In this document: positions 57,387 through 64,000 of the stretch, one piece after another
Numbering within the stretch: the stretch's first letter is position 1
How the letters are laid out: the number at the start of each line of letters is the position of its first letter
NCBI GenBank assembly: GCA_947488305.1
Contig: CANKZM010000003.1
Coordinates: 310,001-374,000 of the forward strand
Direction: 5' to 3'
Source: an uncultured Roseobacter sp.
GTDB taxonomy: Bacteria > Pseudomonadota > Alphaproteobacteria > Rhodobacterales > Rhodobacteraceae
DNA length: 64,000 bases
Program-made: the position numbers and the translations under genes
The notes under the pieces: model-generated
Told to the model about the DNA's origin: nothing
Seen by the model: the letters and a program-made list of their open reading frames with translations, nothing else
Database searches by the model: none

Positions 57387-58745
57387 TCAGCCCTTCCGCG
57401 CTCCCGCAAGCACTGCCGAAAACCCTGCGACCAAAACGACACCGCAAATGACAAGCAACTGCTCGTATTTATGCCCTTCAGGCAAGATTGCAGCCACCGA
57501 TGGCCAGCTTCTGGCAAAGTAAGCGAAAGCCCCCAGCATTGCCGCCGCGAAGGCAGTCAGATACGCCCATTGGCTGATATTCCGTCGTTGAATGAGCCCA
57601 ACGATCAATACCGGCGCGAGAAACATTGACGCTGTTCCGCTCACCGCAACGGCGTCGAACAAGGTTGCATTTCCCCAAAGGGTCAGGGCAGCTCCAATGA
57701 TCATCACGATGGCCATGGTCAAACGCCCACCGGCCAAACTGCGCGATACGATACCCAATTCTTCCACCGCCAGTCGCGCGGAGGACGCCAAGGCAGAGTC
57801 CAATGTGCTCATCGCGGAAACCAGCAGGGAGATCATAAGCAACAGGAAAACCCACGGCGGGAACATCTCAGCCCAGGTGCCGATCAATTGCGTTTCATAT
57901 GCAGCACCGATCAAACCCGCCTGTATCCCAAACATGCCAAAGGCGATAATGCACACGGTCGAAATCCAGAAAGCATGCAGGAACGATTTCCGGGTTGTGT
58001 CGACATCGGTCAGAAAGCCGCGATCCATCATCACTGGATCATGTGCCGGATATGAAAATACCTGCAGCGCTGCGACTGCCAGCAAGATCCAACCATTGTA
58101 GCTGCCGGACACGCCGGGCGCGGTTAGGACCGCCGCCAATGTAAACCCGGGGCTCACCATCAATGCGACGAAGGCAATTCCGAAAACCACCATGAAGACT
58201 GCCATTTGAACCACGTCCGTTCGCAAGGCAGCGCTCAATCCACCCCAAGCGGAATAAGCAAACCCCATCACCGAAACGACAAGAATCGCAACCGTCCCGC
58301 TACCCTCGGAAAGCGCGTTGAAAATCAAGCCGACAACCAACAGGTTCGCGAAAACTTCCGACAACAACCGAAGAGAGACAACGATGTTGTAGCATCCTGT
58401 GCCGACGCGCCCAAAGTGCCCTCGCAACCACTGCTGCATCGACATCGCGCCCTCTGCCCGCAGTTTGGCGACGATATACCCACCTGTCAGAAAAGATCCG
58501 TAGTAGGCGGCATAGGCCAACGTTCCCGCGATCCCGTAGTAGTAACCTAAAATTGCCGCGTTCATCAAAGACCGGGCAAAGATCCACGTGGTCACCTGAC
58601 TGAGCGTAAGGGTCCAGAGTCCCGGCGCAGTCCCTGTCGCGGACAGGCCGCCAAAGAAGCCCTCTGTGGTAATGCGACGGGGTGCGGCGGCAAAGCTCAG
58701 GGCGACAATGGCGCCAAAAGCGAGAATAAGCAGGATCAATTGCAT
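57387..58745 (-). CDS. Sodium:solute symporter family protein
   Basis: The 452-residue inner-membrane protein is almost wholly hydrophobic, with family segments GFFGGLSATGTAPGLWTLTL, GYYYGIAGTLAYAAYY and FAYSAWGGLSAALRTDVVQM. It belongs to the SSS (Na+-coupled) family. The substrate cannot be read from the sequence. It is the first gene of the group with the ABC ATPase (46 bases downstream) and the Lin0512 pair. The 114 bases upstream, to the AlkC gene, hold no gene. Confidence 0.88.
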   Translation of the reverse strand: MQLILLILAFGAIVALSFAAAPRRITTEGFFGGLSATGTAPGLWTLTLSQVTTWIFARSLMNAAILGYYYGIAGTLAYAAYYGSFLTGGYIVAKLRAEGAMSMQQWLRGHFGRVGTGCYNIVVSLRLLSEVFANLLVVGLIFNALSEGSGTVAILVVSVMGFAYSAWGGLSAALRTDVVQMAVFMVVFGIAFVALMVSPGFTLAAVLTAPGVSGSYNGWILLAVAALQVFSYPAHDPVMMDRGFLTDVDTTRKSFLHAFWISTVCIIAFGMFGIQAGLIGAAYETQLIGTWAEMFPPWVFLLLMISLLVSAMSTLDSALASSARLAVEELGIVSRSLAGGRLTMAIVMIIGAALTLWGNATLFDAVAVSGTASMFLAPVLIVGLIQRRNISQWAYLTAFAAAMLGAFAYFARSWPSVAAILPEGHKYEQLLVICGVVLVAGFSAVLAGARKG

Positions 58746-58859
58746 GAAGGGGCTCGTTTTTCTTGCTACGACGCAGCGGTAAAACGCAACGCCACTCAGA
58801 GCCAGACCAGAAACCGCGTTGTCTCCGCTTTGTGATCAGGCCGTGAAGGCGCTTTTAGT

Positions 58860-59984
58860 TTACGGCGCCGTGACGTTGAAACTGACCTCGCAGCGATCGA
58901 CGCCATTCACCTGTAAGACGAGACGGTGTTCCCCGGGATGCCAGGTGAAAGTTGTGGCATCCGCTTTGATCTTGTGGGTTTTCGCGACCGCAAAGGGTTT
59001 GCCTGGTTCGGCTTTCCCTTGCTTGAGCTTGAAAACTTTCGACCCAGTTCGACCGTCCGGGCGCGCAAAATGAATCCGGTAGTCCACCAATACCGGCAGA
59101 GGCGTTTTCGTGGCGATTTCGCAGGAAAAACGCAACACATCGCCGATCTTTACGTCTTTTGTCTCCAGCGCAATCTCAGCCTGGACTGGCACATCGCCAC
59201 GAAATCCAAGCGCTGCCATCGCACGACCGTCACCGGATTTGACAAGCGTCCGCAACGCATGACGTTTCATCCAATCCAGCTCCTTGGGGTCTTGTAGCGT
59301 TGCCTCTTCCCATTGTTCAAACAAGGTCAGAACCGTCTCTGGTACAGTCTTCGAGAGGTCATTGAGGTGGTTCGATACCGAACGAGTAACATATCGTGTC
59401 TTGTCACCGTGCAATCTGTGCAACAGCGGCGCGGTTTGCTCTGGCGTCAAGGAAACGGCCTTTGCCCAAGGGAGTTTCGGGCGTGTCCCTTCGCTGACCA
59501 ATCGTCTCACGTGATAATTGGATTCCTGGGCCCACCGCTCAAGGTCGGCCAGTGTTTCGTCAGGCCACCTGTTCAGAAAGGGCCTGATGTAGAACTCCAT
59601 CGAAAAGCGCTGCGTCGCATTGCAGAGCAATACCATGGCGCGTTCCCGGTGATGCTCCAACCCGTGCCTTACTGCAAAAATGCCGGGTACAGCGTGAATG
59701 AAATGACCGAAGTCGTCGTCGGATTTCTCAGGATCAAGAATTGGCGGCATCGCTGCTTCAAGTTGATCGGCCATCTCGTTGAAATTCAGGCTTAATTGCT
59801 TCTCCAAGCAATCAGCGATCCAATCAAGCCGTGCCATGAGTTCGCGTTCCGCAAATCCCGCAAGAACGTCATGGAGAAACCAGTCACGATCAAAACCGGC
59901 GATGGCCGAAGCATACTCCTGCGCCAATTGTCCGATCGTGACTTCGTTGAAGAGATGATCTTTCAGTGAAAACCGTTCAGCCAT
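58860..59984 (-). CDS. DNA alkylation repair glycosylase, AlkC family
   Basis: AlkC glycosylases remove cationic alkylated bases such as 3-methyladenine. The 374-residue protein has a helical HEAT-like domain (residues 1-250) with FSLKDHLFNEVTI at the start and RSVSNHLNDLSKTVPETVL near 205. A C-terminal beta-rich, immunoglobulin-like domain (residues 270-374) matches the AlkC form that adds this domain for lesion recognition. It starts three bases after the SDR stop. Whether it is SOS- or Ada-controlled is not visible. Confidence 0.85.
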   Translation of the reverse strand: MAERFSLKDHLFNEVTIGQLAQEYASAIAGFDRDWFLHDVLAGFAERELMARLDWIADCLEKQLSLNFNEMADQLEAAMPPILDPEKSDDDFGHFIHAVPGIFAVRHGLEHHRERAMVLLCNATQRFSMEFYIRPFLNRWPDETLADLERWAQESNYHVRRLVSEGTRPKLPWAKAVSLTPEQTAPLLHRLHGDKTRYVTRSVSNHLNDLSKTVPETVLTLFEQWEEATLQDPKELDWMKRHALRTLVKSGDGRAMAALGFRGDVPVQAEIALETKDVKIGDVLRFSCEIATKTPLPVLVDYRIHFARPDGRTGSKVFKLKQGKAEPGKPFAVAKTHKIKADATTFTWHPGEHRLVLQVNGVDRCEVSFNVTAP

Positions 59985-59987
59985 CGA

Positions 59988-60767
59988 TCAAATCGTCGCG
60001 TTTGTGCCGCCACCATCAAGCAAAAGGTTCTGACCGACAATGAAACCGGCGTGTTGCGAGCATAAAAAGGCGCATGCCGCACCGAACTCATCCGCGGTGC
60101 CATAGCGGCGCGCGGGGATTGTCGCGGCGCGTCGTGCCCGAGCTTCCTCCACCGAAATGCCCTCTTTCTTCACGATGGCACCATCCAAGGCCATGGCCCG
60201 ATCCGTTGCATGGATGCCGGGCAAAAGGTTGTTGATCGTGACACCTTTCTCAGCCACCTGTCGGCTGGTCCCGGCGACATATCCAGTCAAACCGGTCCGC
60301 GCTGCATTCGACAATCCCAACTGCGGGATCGGTGCTTTGACGGATTGCGAAGTGATGTTCACTACGCGCCCCCATCCCCGCACCATCATTCCGGGCAGAA
60401 GCGCCTTCATCAATGCGATAGGAGTCAGCATGTTGGCATCCAGCGCCTTGATAAAATCTTCGCGCTCCCAGTCCTGCCACAGGCCCGGCGGCGGGCCGCC
60501 CGCGTTGGTGACGAGAATATCCACATCGCCTGCAGCCTCCAGCACAGCCGACCGGCCCTGCTCTGACGTGATATCAGCAGCAATGGCCGTGACCGAGACG
60601 TTGTAGTCAGATCGAATCTTTTCGGCAGATTTCTCAAGCGTTTCGGCAGTCCTGGCATTCATCACCAGATCCACGCCAGCATCTGCCAAAGCACGTGCAC
60701 AGCCCAGCCCAAGGCCCTTCGAAGAGGCGCAAACAACCGCACGTTTACCTTTTATGCCTAAATCCAT
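59988..60767 (-). CDS. SDR family protein with noncanonical active site
   Basis: The 259-residue Rossmann-fold protein has AVVCASSKGLGLGCARAL at its N-terminus and LVTNAGGPPPG near residue 85. The usual YxxxK reads LGLSN here (Tyr to Leu, Lys to Asn), as in a group of FabG-like SDRs without the standard catalytic pair. The reaction is unknown. ATG at 60767 has GGGGGA upstream; a start at 60953 would extend into the divergent Hint gene. AlkC follows after three bases. Confidence 0.87.
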   Translation of the reverse strand: MDLGIKGKRAVVCASSKGLGLGCARALADAGVDLVMNARTAETLEKSAEKIRSDYNVSVTAIAADITSEQGRSAVLEAAGDVDILVTNAGGPPPGLWQDWEREDFIKALDANMLTPIALMKALLPGMMVRGWGRVVNITSQSVKAPIPQLGLSNAARTGLTGYVAGTSRQVAEKGVTINNLLPGIHATDRAMALDGAIVKKEGISVEEARARRAATIPARRYGTADEFGAACAFLCSQHAGFIVGQNLLLDGGGTNATI

Positions 60768-60833
60768 GTCAAATTCCCCCTGATTTTCCACGTGCCTAGC
60801 ATCACAAAGACCCACAAGACCAGCAAAACACAC

Positions 60834-61916
60834 ATGCAATTGCCTCGACCGACGCCAATCTACGGAAACTGCCGAATGATGTCCCCGAAGGACCCCTTCA
60901 ATGCAACGCAAGCTCAGCTGTTTTCGGACACGCGAACGCTTTCCGTGTACCACGCAGGTGATTTTGTGGCTGCCTGTGGTGCAAATCAGGGGGATGGGCT
61001 GGGTATTGCCGATGATCTCATGCTGGACGACATCTATATTTTGCGCCGAGATGCGGAAAGACGATCACTTGTCCTGCGCCAAAACGAAACCGGGTATGAG
61101 GTGTCGGCAAACAGCGGCCTCGGCGGCGCCAATAACAGGGTCCATCTTGATTGCTCGCTCACCCTGATGGACCTCAGCAACGCTGTGGTTGAAGCTTTGG
61201 TGCTCGTCGAAGTGGATACCGCCGAACACGTTGAAAGCGTTTATCTCCTTGCACTTGCTCCGATTTCATTTGGGCGGGAATATCATTTGCTTAACGTCGA
61301 TCGCAGCAATGCCGCTCAAAAAATTGCACACCTTTCTTGCGCTTCGTTTACACGCGGCACACGGATCACGCTCGGATCCGGACGGCAGCGGGCCGTTGAG
61401 GACTTGTCGGTTGGAACGCCACTCCTGACCCGCGACAATGGGGTGCAACCAATTCGCTGGATCGGGCAGTACACTGAGCGTGCAACGGGTGCCTTTGCAC
61501 CAATTCGATTTTCGGCAGGAACGCTGAACAACTCGGATGATTTGGTCGTCAGTCCCGACCATCGGTTGTTCTTTTATCGCCGCGAGGGTCGGGTTGGCGC
61601 GGTTGGACCCGAGATCATGGTCCGCGCCCGCCATCTGGTCAACGGCCACACCATAACCGTCCACGAAGGCGGGTTCGTAGACTACTTTCAAATCTTGTTT
61701 AATGCGCACCAAGTCGTTTATGCAGACGGCGTTGCGACCGAATCCGCTATGACAAGCGAAACAAATGTGCCCTTGATTGAAAGCGAACTACCCGCCGATT
61801 TTCTATCAATGTACACCGAAGGAAATGCTCTGGGGTCGCCTCAGAGTTCAAGACAATCATTCAGCGGCGCCGATCCACGCGTTACGTTGAACCTGAAAAA
61901 TACTACCAAAACCTGA
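60834..61916 (+). CDS. Hint-domain protein with Ser at the nucleophile position
   Basis: The protein has about 360 residues. The first 180 (with FSDTRTLSVYHAGDFVAACG) are a beta-rich region. The Hint domain starts at ASFTRGTRITLGSG, where Ser stands in the place of the usual Cys. Blocks DDLVVSPDHRLFFYR and LFNAHQVVYADGVATES follow. There is no signal peptide. The start is uncertain: GTG 60792, ATG 60834 and ATG 60876 are all weakly supported. It is divergent from the SDR gene. Confidence 0.78.
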   Translation: MQLPRPTPIYGNCRMMSPKDPFNATQAQLFSDTRTLSVYHAGDFVAACGANQGDGLGIADDLMLDDIYILRRDAERRSLVLRQNETGYEVSANSGLGGANNRVHLDCSLTLMDLSNAVVEALVLVEVDTAEHVESVYLLALAPISFGREYHLLNVDRSNAAQKIAHLSCASFTRGTRITLGSGRQRAVEDLSVGTPLLTRDNGVQPIRWIGQYTERATGAFAPIRFSAGTLNNSDDLVVSPDHRLFFYRREGRVGAVGPEIMVRARHLVNGHTITVHEGGFVDYFQILFNAHQVVYADGVATESAMTSETNVPLIESELPADFLSMYTEGNALGSPQSSRQSFSGADPRVTLNLKNTTKT

Positions 61917-62101
61917 AGTCTTTTTGCCGCAAGCTGGCTCCATCTCTCTGGCAATGTCAGGAACAGTTTTGTGCCGCAGCCCAGTCGGGCAACGGACTTA
62001 TCTTTGCTCGCGTCGCGCTCAGATGGAATTTGCGCGGTCGCTGTCGCCCCGCCTTCCTAAATCTCCTTGCGTCGTTGGATGAGCTTTCCTATACGCCCCC
62101 C

Positions 62102-63709
62102 ATGCTTGACACCCCATCAAACCGCCCGGAATTGCCCCCTGAAATTGCCCGTCGGCGTACCTTTGCGATCATCAGCCACCCGGACGCGGGCAAGACGACT
62201 TTGACGGAAAAGTTTCTGCTGTTTGGCGGAGCAATCCAGATGGCCGGTCAAGTACGCGCCAAGGGCGAAGCACGGCGCACACGTTCGGATTTCATGGCGA
62301 TGGAGAAGGATCGTGGAATCTCGGTTTCCGCCTCCGCCATGTCCTTTGATTTCAAAGAGTTTCGCTTCAATCTTGTGGACACCCCAGGACACTCTGACTT
62401 TTCCGAAGACACCTACCGCACTCTTACCGCCGTGGATGCAGCCATTATGGTTATTGATGGCGCCAAAGGTGTCGAAAGCCAGACGCAAAAGCTCTTTGAA
62501 GTGTGCCGGTTGCGGGATCTGCCCATCCTGACTTTCTGCAACAAGATGGACCGTGAAAGTCGCGATGTGTTTGAGATCATTGACGAAATCCAGGAGAACC
62601 TTGCCATAGACGTAACCCCCGCCAGTTGGCCCATCGGCGTTGGACGGGATTTTCTGGGGTGCTACGACATGTTGCGCGACAGGCTGGAACTCATGGACCG
62701 CGCGGACCGCAACCGCGTCACGGACTCCATCGAGATCAACGGGTTGGACGATCCGAAGCTGGCCGAACATGTGCCCGCCAACTTGCTTGAGAAGCTGCGC
62801 GAAGACCTTGAGATGGCGCGCGAGCTTTTGCCGCCACTGGATATGGCCGCGATGCACGAGGGGTCGCTGACACCGATCTGGTTTGGCTCTGCGATCAATT
62901 CCTTTGGAGTGAAGGAGTTGATGGAGGGCATTGCCAAATACGGCCCACAACCACAGATACAGTCGGCAGAACCAAGAGAAATTCTGCCGGAAGAAAAAAA
63001 GGTATCAGGTTTTGTCTTTAAGGTTCAGGCGAACATGGACCCCAAGCACCGCGACCGGGTAGCCTTCGTTCGTCTCGCCTCGGGGCATTTTGAACGTGGG
63101 ATGAAACTCACCCATGTCCGCTCCAAGAAGCCGATGGCAATTTCCAATCCCGTTATGTTTCTGGCGTCAGACCGGGAATTGGCCGAAGAAGCGTGGGCCG
63201 GAGACATAATCGGCATCCCCAATCATGGTCAGTTACGCATCGGGGATACTTTGACCGAAGGCGAGGCGATCCGCGTCACTGGAATCCCATCTTTTGCGCC
63301 CGAGCTTTTACAAGGTGTTCGTGCGGGTGATCCCCTGAAAGCAAAGCACCTGGAAAAAGCGCTCATGCAATTTGCGGAAGAAGGCGCCGCAAAAGTATTC
63401 AAACCCACTATCGGATCAGGCTTCGTCGTCGGCGTTGTTGGCCAATTGCAGTTCGAGGTGTTGGCCAGCCGGATCGAGCTGGAGTACGGATTGCCAGTAC
63501 GCTTTGAAGCGTCGCAGTTCACATCGGCTCGTTGGGTGAATGGGGAGAAGCAAGCCGTTGAAAAATTTACAGAAAGCAACAAGCAGCATATTGCGTACGA
63601 CAATGACGGCGATATCGTCTATCTGACGCGTCTTCAATGGGACATCGACCGCGTGGCAAGGGATTATCCCGACGTTCAGCTGACCGCGACCAAAGAGATG
63701 ATGACGTAA
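62102..63709 (+). CDS. prfC: Peptide chain release factor 3
   Basis: RF3 is the GTPase that recycles RF1 and RF2 from the ribosome. The 535 residues match the family. G1 is SHPDAGKTTLTEKFLLFGG near residue 22, G3 DTPGHSDFSEDTYRT near 92 and G4 FCNKMDRE near 145. An upstream in-frame start at 62030 adds 24 residues unlike the family, so ATG at 62102 is used. No terminator was found after the stop. Confidence 0.95.
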   Translation: MLDTPSNRPELPPEIARRRTFAIISHPDAGKTTLTEKFLLFGGAIQMAGQVRAKGEARRTRSDFMAMEKDRGISVSASAMSFDFKEFRFNLVDTPGHSDFSEDTYRTLTAVDAAIMVIDGAKGVESQTQKLFEVCRLRDLPILTFCNKMDRESRDVFEIIDEIQENLAIDVTPASWPIGVGRDFLGCYDMLRDRLELMDRADRNRVTDSIEINGLDDPKLAEHVPANLLEKLREDLEMARELLPPLDMAAMHEGSLTPIWFGSAINSFGVKELMEGIAKYGPQPQIQSAEPREILPEEKKVSGFVFKVQANMDPKHRDRVAFVRLASGHFERGMKLTHVRSKKPMAISNPVMFLASDRELAEEAWAGDIIGIPNHGQLRIGDTLTEGEAIRVTGIPSFAPELLQGVRAGDPLKAKHLEKALMQFAEEGAAKVFKPTIGSGFVVGVVGQLQFEVLASRIELEYGLPVRFEASQFTSARWVNGEKQAVEKFTESNKQHIAYDNDGDIVYLTRLQWDIDRVARDYPDVQLTATKEMMT

Positions 63710-63966
63710 CAACTTAGACGTCAATACTCTGTGTCGGCGGTTAAGCGCTTACGTGGGCGTCGTCAACTATTTGGCGAAAATCACCCCAATTGTTCTGCAA
63801 ATCGCATTTATTAGGCTTATTTGCCGCTAAAAAGTTTACAGAAAGTTAAAACCTGCGTATGCTTTAACCGTTCGGACTTGGTCCCTTTAAGCAATTTTCT
63901 GCCGACAGCGGGTCTCTTGTCAGACGCATTGTAATAGTAAACGCAAATTAGAAAGCGGGATATGTC

Positions 63967-64000
63967 ATGAAAACAAAATCCATTCTCGGTGCAGCTTTTG
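63967..64000 (+). CDS. Start of an exported protein (cut by window end)
   Basis: ATG at 63967, after AAAGCGGG, begins MKTKSILGAAF, which looks like the start of a signal peptide. Only 11 codons are visible. The 257 bases before it, after prfC, are AT-richer and hold no other gene. Product unknown. Confidence 0.5.
   Translation, partial: MKTKSILGAAF

Noticed and set aside
63822-63875. TTAA motifs after prfC as a CtrA box
   Set aside because: The spacing between the two TTAA elements is about 14 bases, not seven.
1-64000. CRISPR arrays, tRNA, rRNA, insertion sequences or a prophage
   Set aside because: No regularly spaced repeats, cloverleaf-like intergenic sequence, transposase or phage structural gene was seen; the holin and endolysin are better explained as GTA genes.

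Overview
The window is a chromosomal segment of a Roseobacter-group alphaproteobacterium (Rhodobacterales). The evidence is moderately GC-rich DNA, dense mostly co-directional operons, an alphaproteobacterial LexA box (GAAC-N7-GAAC) at lexA, cytochrome c maturation genes, Hint-domain and VPLPA-type CTERM proteins, and a lysis pair of the Rhodobacterales gene transfer agent (GTA). No rRNA, tRNA, CRISPR array, insertion sequence or prophage was seen. Genus and species cannot be fixed from the sequence alone.

Layout. 1-7300: a divergent polysaccharide deacetylase with a long disordered stalk (cut by the window edge), then the overlapping operon trpG-trpD-ung-trpC-moaC-moeA and the SOS-controlled lexA. 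7294-12275: comEC facing lexA, then gltX and gltA with a terminator. 12465-17927: a small unknown protein, a PaaG-like enoyl-CoA hydratase, and a ccm block (ccmH, ccmF, ccmE) into which a holin and a GH108 endolysin, the GTA release cassette, are inserted. 17934-24184: argC, murI, an acyltransferase and a fused indolepyruvate ferredoxin oxidoreductase, with a divergent LysR regulator. 25340-25440: a probable small RNA with a strong terminator. 25479-30598: a DUF6294-like protein, purL, and a CoxE/MoxR pair.

30732-39171: a glycosyltransferase and a partner of unknown function, pyrC, pyrE, dnaB, alr, and mlaE-mlaF. 39172-39752 is a 581-base stretch with no convincing gene. 39753-48917: a VPLPA-type CTERM protein, a PNPOx-like flavin protein, a GAF-cyclase, radA, cvpA, purF, a DUF1801 protein, an SDR, surE and pcm. 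48991-53889: a degenerate NlpD-like lipoprotein, a Hint protein, a DUF815 ATPase and tatABC. 54103-60767: a small alpha/beta-barrel protein and its WYL regulator next to a perfect palindrome, a glycine-zipper lipoprotein, and a minus-strand group of Na+ symporter, orphan Fbp-type ABC ATPase and two tandem Lin0512-family paralogues, then AlkC and an SDR. 60834-64000: a second Hint protein, prfC and the first codons of an exported protein.

Most of the window is housekeeping: tryptophan, molybdopterin, purine, pyrimidine and arginine synthesis, cytochrome c assembly, replication and repair, Tat export and cell wall work. The accessory signals most worth following are the GTA lysis cassette inside the ccm genes, CtrA-like boxes near comEC and the CTERM gene, the symporter/ATPase/Lin0512 group, the candidate small RNA, and three long perfect inverted repeats at gene starts.
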